In this document: one piece after another, positions 36,701 to 45,519 of the stretch
How positions within the stretch are numbered: the first letter of the stretch is position 1
Layout of the letters: each line of letters starts with the position of its first letter
Assembly: GCF_006016075.1 (NCBI RefSeq)
Contig: NZ_CP040093.1
Location: 2,920,771-2,984,770 of the forward strand
Source: Caloramator sp. E03
Lineage (GTDB): Bacteria > Bacillota > Clostridia > Clostridiales > Caloramatoraceae
Length of the DNA: 64,000 bases
Direction of reading: 5' to 3'
Made by a program: the position numbers and the translations under genes
The notes under the pieces: generated by a model
Databases searched by the model: none
What the model saw: the letters and a program-made list of their open reading frames with translations, nothing else
What the model was told of the DNA's origin: nothing

Positions 36701-36971
36701 AAAAAAATAACAGCACTTTGTCCTATAAAATGGGACGAAGTGCTGCTCCGTGGTGCCACCCTGATTACAACATTATAAATGTTGTCACTTTTTCGGATAC
36801 AATCATATCCTATCCCTTTAACGTTGGAATTACGGCACAGGCTACTTACTTTCACCCTGCTTCTCATGAACCCATTCAGAATGCACTATTTGTTAGGCTT
36901 CCACCATCCCTAACTCGCTTTAAAATAATTTACATTCCTACTATTTTCAATCATTGAATTTACCATATTAT
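36701..36971 (-). promoter_or_regulatory. T-box leader (Trp) of trpB
   Basis: On the minus strand: a stem I segment with GGGATGGTGGAAGCC, a TGG codon in GAATGGG at 36874-36872 as probable Trp specifier, the T-box core AGGGTGGCACCACGG (complement of 36748-36762) and a terminator AGCACTTCGTCC...GGACAAAGTGCT followed by a T7 run (36701-36746). Uncharged tRNA-Trp is expected to favour read-through. The specifier fits the downstream gene. Confidence 0.85.
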
Positions 36972-36977
36972 TACTAT

Positions 36978-37006
36978 ACTATATTATATTTATTCAAAAA
37001 TGTCAA
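36978..37006 (-). promoter_or_regulatory. Sigma-A promoter of the T-box/trpB unit
   Basis: On the minus strand TTGACA (37006-37001), 17-base spacer, TATAGT (36983-36978). Confidence 0.65.
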
Positions 37007-37168
37007 TATGAGATTATAAATAATATTAAGAATAGTGATATAATTATAATGTCTTTTAATATATATTGAAGGTAACTATAAATATAGAATTTAAAAGTAT
37101 TATAATGATAATAAAAGGTATTAATGTTATAATTATCTTAGATAAAAAATAAAGGAGGAGGTATAGTA

Positions 37169-37810
37169 ATGGATAAAAACACTGATTTTATTTTTCAAAA
37201 AAGAGTTGAAAGAACTATTGAAAATCTTGAAAAAAACAACATAGAAGCTTTTTTTGTACAGGATGAAAAGGAACTAATTGATAAGATAATGGATTTAGTA
37301 CCAGAAAATGCTACGGTTTCTGTTGGAGGTTCAATGACTTTATTTGAAACAGGAGTAATTGAACATTTAAGAAGTGGAAGATATAACTTTTTAGATAGAT
37401 ATAAGGAAGGCTTATCGATGGATGATATTAAAGAAATATATAGAAAAAGCTTTTTTGCTGATGCATATTTTACAAGCAGCAATGCTATAACAGAAGAAGG
37501 AGAAATATATAATGTAGACGGAAATGGGAATAGAGTTGCTGCTATGATATATGGCCCTGATAAGGTTATAATTGTTGCAGGAATAAACAAAATTGTAAAG
37601 GATTTAGATGAGGCAATAGAAAGAAATAGAGCTATGTCAGCACCTGCTAATGCAAAACGTTTGAATAAAAATACTCCTTGTGCTAAAATAGGATATTGCA
37701 TGGACTGTACAAGCCCCGAAAGGATTTGTAGAAATTATGTATTAATAAAAAGCCAAGGCAAAAAAGGTAGGATGTATGTTATATTTGTAAACAAACATTT
37801 TGGATATTAA
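37169..37810 (+). CDS. LUD-domain (LutC/DUF162-like) protein
   Basis: 213 residues behind AAGGAGGAGG. LUD fold: SVGGSMTLFETGVIEHLRSG, YFTSSNAITEEGEIYNVDGNGNRVAAMIYGP, and a C-terminal Cys pair region CAKIGYCMDCTSPERICRNY. Related proteins act in lactate oxidation complexes (LutC) or as stand-alone YkgG-like proteins. No LutA/LutB partners are nearby, so the substrate is open. Confidence 0.8.
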   Translation: MDKNTDFIFQKRVERTIENLEKNNIEAFFVQDEKELIDKIMDLVPENATVSVGGSMTLFETGVIEHLRSGRYNFLDRYKEGLSMDDIKEIYRKSFFADAYFTSSNAITEEGEIYNVDGNGNRVAAMIYGPDKVIIVAGINKIVKDLDEAIERNRAMSAPANAKRLNKNTPCAKIGYCMDCTSPERICRNYVLIKSQGKKGRMYVIFVNKHFGY

Positions 37811-37902
37811 TTTTTATTAAGTTTAGCCTTTTTTAAAATTACTCATATTATAATAGTGAGTGAATAATTTTATAAATTTATTTTGCATTGGAGGTGGTAT
37901 TG

Positions 37903-38025
37903 ATGGAATGTGGCCCTTATCCCAGTAGTATATCAATTGAAAAAAATTATAAAACTAAATATCATAGGGGAACTGCATTTGCATTAATACTACCCTATGC
38001 AGTTCTCCTGCCGAAAGGGAGGAGA
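37903..38025 (+). promoter_or_regulatory. Switch-like leader of the Nramp-related transporter operon
   Basis: Competing helices are visible. (a) CATAGGG (37963-37969) with CCCTATG (37993-37999). (b) AGGGGAACTGCAT (37966-37978) with ATGCAGTTCTCCT (37997-38009, one G-U). (c) TCTCCT (38004-38009) with AGGAGA (38020-38025), which covers the ribosome site of the next gene. Helix b excludes a and c. AGTAGTAT (37924-37931) can also pair with ATACTAC (37987-37993). No known riboswitch consensus was recognised. Confidence 0.5.
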
Positions 38026-38088
38026 TTTAGACATGGAAAGAGTGAAAGGATGTTATATCAGCAACCTTCTTGGTGTATCAGTGTATGA
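37903..38088 (+). CDS. Possible upstream ORF in the leader (61 aa)
   Basis: ATG at 37903 is preceded by GGAGGTGG at ideal spacing. The ORF begins MECGPYPSSISIEK and overlaps the start of the next gene (38033) in another frame. No family recognised. Pro codons occur at positions 5, 7 and later. It may be a regulatory leader peptide whose translation affects the RNA helices, or it may be untranslated. Confidence 0.35.
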   Translation: MECGPYPSSISIEKNYKTKYHRGTAFALILPYAVLLPKGRRFRHGKSERMLYQQPSWCISV

Positions 38089-39295
38089 TTCAAGTAACAT
38101 CTATCTTGGAAAGCTTAACGATCTTATTGTAACTTCTGATGAACATCTCCCTGTTGTTCAAGGTCTTAGGATTAAAAACAAGGATTCATTAAAAGAGATT
38201 GCATTTAAATCCCTTGGAATTTATAAGGGAGGTAAAAAATATAAAATTATTGTTGATAACTATTTTGAATATGTAAGAGATAAAAACTTCTATTCTCTAT
38301 CAAATGATATATTGGACAGACAGATAGTTGATATTAATGGAAGAAGAGTTGTTAGAGTTAATGATTTAAGATTGGCTGAAATTGGGGAAGGATATAAAGT
38401 TGTAGCAGTTGACATAGGTTTTAGAGGCTTATTAAGAAGGCTTGGTATTTTGAATTTTGTAGAGGGTATACTAAGTAAGATAGGTAGAAATTTTGCTGAT
38501 AGTCTTGTTATATGGGATAATGTTGAACCTATTAAGGGGCAGGTTGATAGAATTACTTTATCTATTCCATATAAAAAATTAAAATCACTTCATCCGGCAG
38601 ATATTGCAGATATATTAGAAGACATTGATGCAAATTACAGAAATCATATTTTTAAAACTTTCGATTCAAGACTTGCTGCTGATACTCTTGAAGAGTTTGA
38701 AGATGAATATCAGTCAAACCTTGTTGAAAATATAGATGCAAAACTTGCCAAAGAGATATTTGAAAACATGCCTAACGATGAGATTGCAGATATTCTTGAG
38801 GATGTTGATGAGGAAAAAGTTGAAAAAATACTTCAGAATATGGACAAATCTGATGCTCAAGAAATAAAAGAGCTTCTTAAATATGATGATAATACTGTTG
38901 GAAGTATTATGAATAAAGACTATATAGCCTTTAATCAAAATAAAAGTGTAGATGAAGTTATAAAAGAGCTTAGGGAAACAAAGCCAAGCTCAGAGATTGC
39001 ATATTATTTATATGTAATAGATAATGATGAAAGATTAACAGGTGTTGTTTCTTTACGTGACTTAATAATTTCATCACCTGATGCTAAACTAAAAGAAATT
39101 ATGCAGAAGAATATCATATATGTATATGATACGGATACTTTGGATGATTTAACTGAATTAGTAACAAAATATGAGCTCCTTGCAATACCAGTTGTAAATA
39201 ATGAAAGAGTTTTACTTGGAATGGCTATATTAAATGATATTGTTGATGAAGTCCTGTTACCAAGATGGAAAAAAATACTAAAGAGATCAGCATAG
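38033..39295 (+). CDS. MgtE-N/CBS domain protein, partner of the Nramp-related transporter
   Basis: 420 residues. ATG 38033 follows GGAGGAG. N-terminal part (about 1-170) has two PRC-barrel-like segments (LLGVSVYDSSNIYLGKLNDLIV; GRRVVRVNDLRL). The middle (about 185-290) is an MgtE N-domain-like helical repeat (LHPADIADILEDID, LAKEIFENMPNDEIADILEDVD). The C-terminal part is a CBS pair (about 300-415). It lacks the MgtE channel helices, so it is a soluble sensor-type protein. It lies 9 bases before the Nramp-related gene and probably regulates it. Confidence 0.82.
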   Translation: MERVKGCYISNLLGVSVYDSSNIYLGKLNDLIVTSDEHLPVVQGLRIKNKDSLKEIAFKSLGIYKGGKKYKIIVDNYFEYVRDKNFYSLSNDILDRQIVDINGRRVVRVNDLRLAEIGEGYKVVAVDIGFRGLLRRLGILNFVEGILSKIGRNFADSLVIWDNVEPIKGQVDRITLSIPYKKLKSLHPADIADILEDIDANYRNHIFKTFDSRLAADTLEEFEDEYQSNLVENIDAKLAKEIFENMPNDEIADILEDVDEEKVEKILQNMDKSDAQEIKELLKYDDNTVGSIMNKDYIAFNQNKSVDEVIKELRETKPSSEIAYYLYVIDNDERLTGVVSLRDLIISSPDAKLKEIMQKNIIYVYDTDTLDDLTELVTKYELLAIPVVNNERVLLGMAILNDIVDEVLLPRWKKILKRSA

Positions 39296-39304
39296 GAGGC
39301 AGCT

Positions 39305-40555
39305 ATGGGGAAAATTAAGAATAAAAAGATTAAAAATATATTGTTTATATTAAGTATAATAGGGCCAGGACTAATAACTGTTAATGCTGGAAATGATGCT
39401 GGAGGAATTGCAACTTATGCTGCTGTAGGAGCTCACTTTGGATATAAAATGCTGTGGGGGTTACTGCTTATAACCTTTAGCTTAGCAGTAATACAAGAGA
39501 TGAATGCAAGAATGGCAATTGTAACAGGCAAAGGACTTTCGGATCTTATCAGGGAGCAGTTTGGAGTAAAGCTTGCATTTTTTGCTATGCTAACACTTTT
39601 TATAGCTAATTTTGGAGTGTGCGTTGGAGATTTTGCAGGTATTGCAGCAAGTATGGAATTATTTGGAGTCAGCAAATATATTTCAGTTCCTGTTGTTGCT
39701 ATATTTACTCTTTTTGTTATTACAAGGGGTAATTACTCAAAAATAGAGAAGATATTTTTAATTTTTACCTTTGTTTTCTTTTCCTATATTATAACTTGCT
39801 TTATAGCTAAGCCACAGTGGAATATTGTATTTAAAGAGATGTTCACTCCCCAAATTGAGTATAATAAAGAATTTATATTAACATTTATTGGTATGATAGG
39901 AACAACAATAACTCCTTATATGCAGTTTTATCTTCAATCTTCAATAGTAGATAAAGGACTTGGAATAGATGATTATAAATATGAAAAAATTGATGTTTAT
40001 TTATCTGCTATTTGGGGAGATATGGTATCCTTTTTTATAATTGTTACAACAGCTATTACTTTATATAAAAATGGTATAAGAATTGAAGGTGCTGAGCAAG
40101 CTGCTCTTGCTTTGAAGCCTCTTGCTGGTCAATATGCATCAGCTCTGTTTGGAATAGGATTATTTGGGGCATCAGCTCTTGCAATAGCAATAATACCTCT
40201 TTCCACAACCTATGCAATATGTGAAGCTTTTGGATTTGAAAGAGGGCTTGATAATGAGTTTAAAGAAGCACCTATATTCTATGGAATATTTATAGGTATG
40301 ATAATAACAAGTGCAATTATTGTTTTATTACCAAAGATTTCTTTGGTAGGAATTATGCTTTTTACTCAACAGCTTGCAGGAATGCTTTCTCCAATAATTC
40401 TAATTTTTATGGTGAGGTTAACTAACAAAAAGGATGTAATGGGCAAATATATAAACAACAAAATACAAAATATAATAATATGGATTACGGTTACATTTAT
40501 TATAATTCTTTCAATAATAATATTCCTGTCGCCAATTATTGATATGATTATATAA
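39305..40555 (+). CDS. Nramp-related transporter, probable Mg2+ type (NRMT)
   Basis: 416 residues, eleven hydrophobic segments, SLC11/Nramp fold. The canonical helix-1 motif DPGN reads DAGG (D31-A-G-G), keeping Asp but losing Asn, and the helix-6 motif M-P-H reads T-P-Y (T203-P204-Y205), losing the metal-selective Met. These substitutions mark the Nramp-related magnesium transporters described in Clostridia and Eggerthella rather than Mn/Fe transporters. The MgtE-N/CBS partner upstream supports Mg2+. Start ATG behind AGGAGGCAGCT. Confidence 0.83.
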   Translation: MGKIKNKKIKNILFILSIIGPGLITVNAGNDAGGIATYAAVGAHFGYKMLWGLLLITFSLAVIQEMNARMAIVTGKGLSDLIREQFGVKLAFFAMLTLFIANFGVCVGDFAGIAASMELFGVSKYISVPVVAIFTLFVITRGNYSKIEKIFLIFTFVFFSYIITCFIAKPQWNIVFKEMFTPQIEYNKEFILTFIGMIGTTITPYMQFYLQSSIVDKGLGIDDYKYEKIDVYLSAIWGDMVSFFIIVTTAITLYKNGIRIEGAEQAALALKPLAGQYASALFGIGLFGASALAIAIIPLSTTYAICEAFGFERGLDNEFKEAPIFYGIFIGMIITSAIIVLLPKISLVGIMLFTQQLAGMLSPIILIFMVRLTNKKDVMGKYINNKIQNIIIWITVTFIIILSIIIFLSPIIDMII

Positions 40556-40563
40556 AACAAAAG

Positions 40564-40603
40564 ATAAAACTCCATTCTTAAGAAAAAAAGAGTGGAGTTT
40601 TAT
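40564..40603 (+). terminator. Terminator of the transporter operon
   Basis: A 16-bp stem (ATAAAACTCCATTCTT with AAGAGTGGAGTTTTAT, one mismatch of G-U type) followed by ATTTTTG. Confidence 0.8.
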
Positions 40604-40763
40604 ATTTTTGTTTTTTATATCAATAAAAAGATAAATAAATTCATTAATGAAAATTAAATTAATTATCAATTGAAAATATATCCTATTTAGCATAAATACT
40701 TGCAATATAAGATATTACAGCATATAATGTTATTATAATTTATTATCAATTGGGAGTGATATT

Positions 40764-41630
40764 GTGGATGAATGCACTTTAGGTACTAAAACTTCATGGA
40801 TAACAATATTTATTAATACAGCACTTTGTGCATTTAAGATAATTGCAGGAATAATAGGACAAAGTACTGCTATGCTTGCAGATGGTGTACACACACTTTC
40901 AGACATACTTGCCACATTTGTAGTTATTATCGGATTAAATATATCATCAAAAAAAGAAGATGAAAAACATCCTTATGGTCATGAAAAATTTGAAGCAGAG
41001 TGTGCAAAAATTGTAAGTACGATTCTTCTTTTAACAGGACTATTAATAGGTTATGAAGGAATTAAAAGTTTAATATTAGGAGATATAAAAACTCCGGGAT
41101 TTATTGCTTTGTTAGCTGCGATGATATCAATAGTTGTTAAAGAAGGTATGTATTGGTATACAATAATAGTTGCAAAAAAAATAAGGAGTTTGTCTATGGA
41201 AGCAGATGCATGGCATCACAGATCCGATGCATTTTCTTCAATTGGAACTTTTGCTGGAATTTTTGGAGCAAGGCTTGGTATTAAGGTTCTTGATCCGATT
41301 GCCGGAATAATTGTTAGTTTTTTTATAATTAAAGTAGGTATTGATTTTTATAGAAAATCAACAGCACAGTTGATTGATTCTTCAGCGGATAAGGATACTA
41401 TAGAAAAAATAAGAAATGTTGTTATGTCAACCATTGGGGTAAAAGATATTACTATGTTAAAAACGAGACTTTTTGGAAATAAGATATATGTAGATATTGA
41501 GATATGTGTTGATTCAAATATGTCTGTAAAACAAGGACATGAAATAGCAGAAGCTGTGCATCTAAACGTTGAAAATAATGTAGAACACATAAAGCATTGT
41601 ATGGTACATTTAGAACCATATAATGAGTAA
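40764..41630 (+). CDS. Cation diffusion facilitator (CDF) metal exporter
   Basis: 288 residues, GTG start behind GGGAGTGAT. Six membrane helices with metal-site motifs ADGVHTLSD in helix 2 and HHRSDAFSS in helix 5, HPYGHEKFE in the first cytoplasmic loop, and a C-terminal cytoplasmic domain ending HIKHCMVHLEP. Exports Zn2+, Mn2+ or Fe2+ in exchange for protons; the H/D versus D/D helix residues do not decide the metal here. Own terminator follows. Confidence 0.88.
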   Translation: MDECTLGTKTSWITIFINTALCAFKIIAGIIGQSTAMLADGVHTLSDILATFVVIIGLNISSKKEDEKHPYGHEKFEAECAKIVSTILLLTGLLIGYEGIKSLILGDIKTPGFIALLAAMISIVVKEGMYWYTIIVAKKIRSLSMEADAWHHRSDAFSSIGTFAGIFGARLGIKVLDPIAGIIVSFFIIKVGIDFYRKSTAQLIDSSADKDTIEKIRNVVMSTIGVKDITMLKTRLFGNKIYVDIEICVDSNMSVKQGHEIAEAVHLNVENNVEHIKHCMVHLEPYNE

Positions 41631-41634
41631 TAAA

Positions 41635-41687
41635 AATTCTCAAAGCAAATAGAGGGATGTTAAATATTTCTACTTGCTTTGAGAATT
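41635..41687 (+). terminator. Terminator of the CDF gene
   Basis: AATTCTCAAAGCAA pairs perfectly with TTGCTTTGAGAATT (41674-41687), followed by ATTTTATTT. Confidence 0.75.
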
Positions 41688-41764
41688 ATTTTATTTGATT
41701 ATTTTCTGCTTACAGCAGAAGGCCTATCCTTTCAGTTGTGAAATTTGCCTTTTTCATCGGATAT

Positions 41765-41839
41765 TCAGTAGGATACCTCACCTGTATGACGGTTAATTAC
41801 AATATATTCTTCGCCAGGAATGAAGCTCATATCATTCAC
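41765..41839 (-). CDS. Possible 24-residue small protein
   Basis: GTG start (41839-41837) directly behind a full AAAAGGAGGTGATAC ribosome site. Product: VNDMSFIPGEEYIVINRHTG then EVSY. The strength of the site and the non-random composition suggest real translation. No family recognised. It lies alone, opposite to its neighbours, in the 374-base gap between the CDF and HAD genes; the rest of that gap is AT-rich with nothing else seen. Confidence 0.45.
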   Translation of the reverse strand: MNDMSFIPGEEYIVINRHTGEVSY

Positions 41840-42004
41840 AGTATCACCTCCTTTTTGTATTATATCCAAACTATAGAAAAAATAATTATAATTAATACAA
41901 TTATTGAAATAATAAATATTTTTAATAATTATGAAAAATTTGCTTTTAAAAATTTTTTGTGTTATAAATAATAAATGTATATACAATTAGAAAGGAAAGT
42001 GAAG

Positions 42005-42637
42005 ATGAGTAAAAGAATTTATGATGGGATAATTTTTGATCTTGATGGTACATTATGGGATGCAGTGGAGGTGATTCATAGATCATGGAAAAAAGTTGTG
42101 AGCAGTCATTCTAAATTTAAAAATTTTATAACTCTTGAAGAGCTTCAATCATTTATGGGGAGTAAAATTGATGACATATTTAAAAGCATATATAAAGATA
42201 TTGATGATAAAGATCTATATAAAATAATAGATGAATGTACCCAAGAAGAATGTTCACTTATTAGAAAAGAAGGAGGAAAACTATATCCTAACCTGATAGA
42301 AACTTTAGATGCATTATATAAAAAATATCCTTTATTTATTGTTAGCAATTGCCAGAGCGGATATATAGAAGCATTTTTAGAATATCATGATTTACATAAG
42401 TATTTTAAGGATTATGAATGTTCAGGTAATACAGGCTTAGAAAAAGGAGAAAATATTAGACTTGTAATGAAAAGGAATGGTATTAAAAATCCTATATATG
42501 TTGGTGATGCTAAAGTAGATCTTGAAGCAACTAAAAAAGTTGGAATTGACTTTGTTTATGCTTCTTATGGTTTTGGAAGTGTAGATTCATTTAAAATTAA
42601 AATAGATTCATTAAAAGAGCTTTTATTATATTTTTAA
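42005..42637 (+). CDS. HAD-superfamily phosphatase (phosphoglycolate phosphatase-like)
   Basis: 210 residues; ATG 42005 follows AAGGAAAGTG. HAD motifs: I FDLDGTLWD, II VSNCQSG, III Lys region, IV VGDAKVDLEATKK. A small helical cap (C1 type) lies between I and II. Family members dephosphorylate phosphoglycolate, nucleotides or sugar phosphates. Substrate unknown. Confidence 0.85.
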   Translation: MSKRIYDGIIFDLDGTLWDAVEVIHRSWKKVVSSHSKFKNFITLEELQSFMGSKIDDIFKSIYKDIDDKDLYKIIDECTQEECSLIRKEGGKLYPNLIETLDALYKKYPLFIVSNCQSGYIEAFLEYHDLHKYFKDYECSGNTGLEKGENIRLVMKRNGIKNPIYVGDAKVDLEATKKVGIDFVYASYGFGSVDSFKIKIDSLKELLLYF

Positions 42638-42654
42638 ATAAAAGAGGTGGGGTT

Positions 42655-43983
42655 ATGGGAGGATCCAGTATTTTAATTATTATTCTACTTATTATATCTA
42701 TATTAATTCAGTTTATTATTTTATCAAAATTAAATAAGGATAGTTTTGATGAAAAGATTTTAAGGCAATATTTTGATAATGTTCAGAGTAAAATTGAAGC
42801 AGCTTTTAAAGATGAGATAAGAAGGATAAGAGAAGAAAATTATACAATTTCTTTTCAAAACAGGCAGGAGATTTCACAAAACATATTAGGTATGACTGAT
42901 AGCATAAATAAACAAATAAGCAGTATTGGAAACCTCCAAAAAGACCAGCTTGAGATTGTTACTGGGAAACTTTTAGAACTTTTGAAAACTAATTCTGAAG
43001 GACTTGACAAAATAAGGCAGGCTATTGAAGAGAAACTAAAACAAATTCAAGATGATAACAATAAAAAACTTGAAGATATAAGAGCCACTGTTGACGAAAA
43101 GTTACATACGACACTTGAGAATAGATTAGGGCAATCTTTTAAGAACATAAGTGAAAGGCTAGAGGCACTATATAAACAGCTTGGAGAAATACAAAGTTTA
43201 AGCTTAGGTGTTAACGATCTTAGAAAAGCATTAAGCAATGTTAAAACAAGAGGTGTATGGGGGGAAATACAGCTTGCCAATATAATTGAAGATTTACTTA
43301 CAAGTGAACAGTACGATATGAATGTTGCAACTAAAAAAGGTAGCAATGAAAGGGTTGAGTTTGCATTAAAGCTTCCAGGGAAGGATGATATGCAAAAATA
43401 TATATACCTTCCTATTGATGCTAAGTTTCCACAGGAAGATTACCAAAGGCTTCTTGAGGCCTTTGATTTGGGAGATAAGGAAGCTGTTGAAGAAGCAAGA
43501 AAACTACTTGAAAAAAGAGTTAAAGAAGAGGCAAAGACTATTTTTGAAAAGTATATAGATCCTCCTAATACAACAGATTTTGCTATATTGTTTTTACCCA
43601 CAGAAAGCCTTTTTGCGGAAGTTGTAAGGAATACAGGTTTAATAGAAACATTGCAAAGGGATTATAAAGTTATAATAACAGGGCCAACTACTATATCAGC
43701 ACTTTTAAACAGTCTACAGATGGGATTTAGAACACTTGCTATTGAAAAGCGCTCAAGTGAAGTTTGGAGGATACTTGGTGCAGTTAAAACTGAGTTTGGG
43801 AAGTTTTCTGAAATTCTTGAAAAGACACAAAAAAAGCTTTTAGAAGCAAGCAACAGCATAGAAAGTGCAACTAAAAAGACTAAAACTATTGAGAGAAAAC
43901 TAAAGGATGTTCAGCAACTTCCACAGGAGGAAAGTCTAAAGTTAATGGAAAACGTATATGATGATGTTGATGAAACAGCATAA
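42655..43983 (+). CDS. rmuC: DNA recombination protein RmuC
   Basis: 442 residues. N-terminal membrane anchor (IIILLIISILIQFII), long coiled coil (about 35-190), then the RmuC domain with RGVWGEIQLANIIED, LPIDAKFPQEDYQRLLEA, FLPTESLFAEV and ITGPTTISALLNSLQMGFR. RmuC limits rearrangement at inverted repeats; the nuclease-like core is characteristic. AGGTGGGG precedes the ATG. Confidence 0.9.
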   Translation: MGGSSILIIILLIISILIQFIILSKLNKDSFDEKILRQYFDNVQSKIEAAFKDEIRRIREENYTISFQNRQEISQNILGMTDSINKQISSIGNLQKDQLEIVTGKLLELLKTNSEGLDKIRQAIEEKLKQIQDDNNKKLEDIRATVDEKLHTTLENRLGQSFKNISERLEALYKQLGEIQSLSLGVNDLRKALSNVKTRGVWGEIQLANIIEDLLTSEQYDMNVATKKGSNERVEFALKLPGKDDMQKYIYLPIDAKFPQEDYQRLLEAFDLGDKEAVEEARKLLEKRVKEEAKTIFEKYIDPPNTTDFAILFLPTESLFAEVVRNTGLIETLQRDYKVIITGPTTISALLNSLQMGFRTLAIEKRSSEVWRILGAVKTEFGKFSEILEKTQKKLLEASNSIESATKKTKTIERKLKDVQQLPQEESLKLMENVYDDVDETA

Positions 43984-44066
43984 ATAGGGGCAATTTGATT
44001 AAAACAATTGAATTTACTTATGTGTTGGTAAAAATAGAACGGTCGATAAATTTAAGGGGGATTTTT

Positions 44067-45458
44067 ATGAAAATAAAATTTTGTGGGGCAGCAAAAACTG
44101 TGACTGGGTCATGCTATTATATTGAAGCTTGTGGAAGAAAGTTTTTGGTAGATTGTGGTATGTTTCAAGGTAAATGTGAAAATTTAAACAAGGAAGATTT
44201 TCCTTTTAACCCAAATGAATTAGATTTTATGATTCTAACTCATTCACACATAGATCATTCAGGAAGAATACCACTCCTTATTAAAAAAGGTTTTAAAGGT
44301 GGTATATATTGTACATCAGCCACAAGTGAGCTTGTAGATATAATGCTAAGAGATAGTGCTCATATACAAGAAAAAGAAGCTGAATGGGAAAATAAAAAAA
44401 GGTTAAGGAAGGGGCTTGAGCCAATTGAGGCATTATACACTATTGATGATGCAATAAAAGTTAAAGAATTTTTGTTTAGTGTTCCTTATGATAAACCTCA
44501 AAAAATTGATGAAAATATATCTTTTACTTTGAAAGATGCAGGACATCTTTTAGGTTCAGCAATAGTTGTTTTAGAAATAAATGAAAAGGATAAAATAAAA
44601 AAAGTAACTTTTACAGGAGATTTAGGGAATTTTAATATACCTATAATAAAAGACTATGAATATATAGAAGAAACAGATTATTTAATTACAGAATCTACTT
44701 ATGGGAATAGAATTCATGAAATTGAAAAACAAACAGAGGACTTATATAGTATTATTGTTGATACAACAAAAATGGGAGGTAATGTAATAATTCCATCTTT
44801 TGCTGTAGGGAGAACGCAAGAGATTCTTTATATACTTAATCATTATATAGATATTGAGAAAAGAAAAAATTTAAAAACAGTTGAAATATATATTGATAGC
44901 CCACTTGCTATTCAAGCTACTGAAATTTTTGAAAAACATAAGGAATGCTATGATGATGAAGCACTTGATTTATTAAATAATGATATAGACCTGATTAATT
45001 TTGAAAATATTAGAATAATAAAAAGTACTGAAGAATCTATGGCATTAAATGAAAAGAAAGGTATTGTTATAATATCATCAAGCGGTATGTGCGAAGCAGG
45101 CAGAATAAAACATCATTTAAAGCATAATATATGGAGGGAGAATTCATCAATAGTTTTTGTTGGATATCAGGCAGAAGGTACATTAGGTAGAAAAATACTT
45201 GATGGAGAAAAGGAAATTAAAATATATGGAGAGAAAATGGTAGTAAAAGCTAAGATTTATAATATGCAAGGTTTATCTGGACATGCTGATATGAATGGAA
45301 TATTAAATTGGATTATGAACATAAAAAAAGGAGTTAAAAATACTATTTTTATAACGCATGGAGACGTAGATGCACAGGAAAATCTAAAAACTGAACTTGA
45401 AAGTATAACTAAAGCTGAAATTATAATACCTAATATGTTTGATGAATATATTATTTAA
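44067..45458 (+). CDS. MBL-fold beta-CASP hydrolase (RNA-processing type)
   Basis: 463 residues; ATG 44067 follows AAGGGGG, an earlier in-frame ATG at 43995 lacks a site. Metallo-beta-lactamase motif THSHIDHSGRIP, further ligands DAGHLLGSA and FTGDLGN, beta-CASP insert with IPSFAVGRTQEILY, SSSGMCEAGRIKHHL and the C-terminal SGHADMNG. This set matches KsgA/YsgA-like ribonucleases related to CPSF-73. Substrate RNA unknown. Confidence 0.87.
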   Translation: MKIKFCGAAKTVTGSCYYIEACGRKFLVDCGMFQGKCENLNKEDFPFNPNELDFMILTHSHIDHSGRIPLLIKKGFKGGIYCTSATSELVDIMLRDSAHIQEKEAEWENKKRLRKGLEPIEALYTIDDAIKVKEFLFSVPYDKPQKIDENISFTLKDAGHLLGSAIVVLEINEKDKIKKVTFTGDLGNFNIPIIKDYEYIEETDYLITESTYGNRIHEIEKQTEDLYSIIVDTTKMGGNVIIPSFAVGRTQEILYILNHYIDIEKRKNLKTVEIYIDSPLAIQATEIFEKHKECYDDEALDLLNNDIDLINFENIRIIKSTEESMALNEKKGIVIISSSGMCEAGRIKHHLKHNIWRENSSIVFVGYQAEGTLGRKILDGEKEIKIYGEKMVVKAKIYNMQGLSGHADMNGILNWIMNIKKGVKNTIFITHGDVDAQENLKTELESITKAEIIIPNMFDEYII

Positions 45459-45480
45459 ATAAGTAGACTAAAAACATATC

Positions 45481-45510
45481 TTGACATATTTTTGATTGTA
45501 ATAATATAAT
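45481..45510 (+). promoter_or_regulatory. Sigma-A promoter of the glnS T-box unit
   Basis: TTGACA (45481-45486), 18-base spacer, TATAAT (45505-45510). Confidence 0.65.
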
Positions 45511-45519
45511 TTATATAAA

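Noticed and set aside
37811..38032. M-box magnesium riboswitch
   Set aside because: Expected from the known link with Nramp-related transporters, but its long conserved core was not found and the leader is too short.
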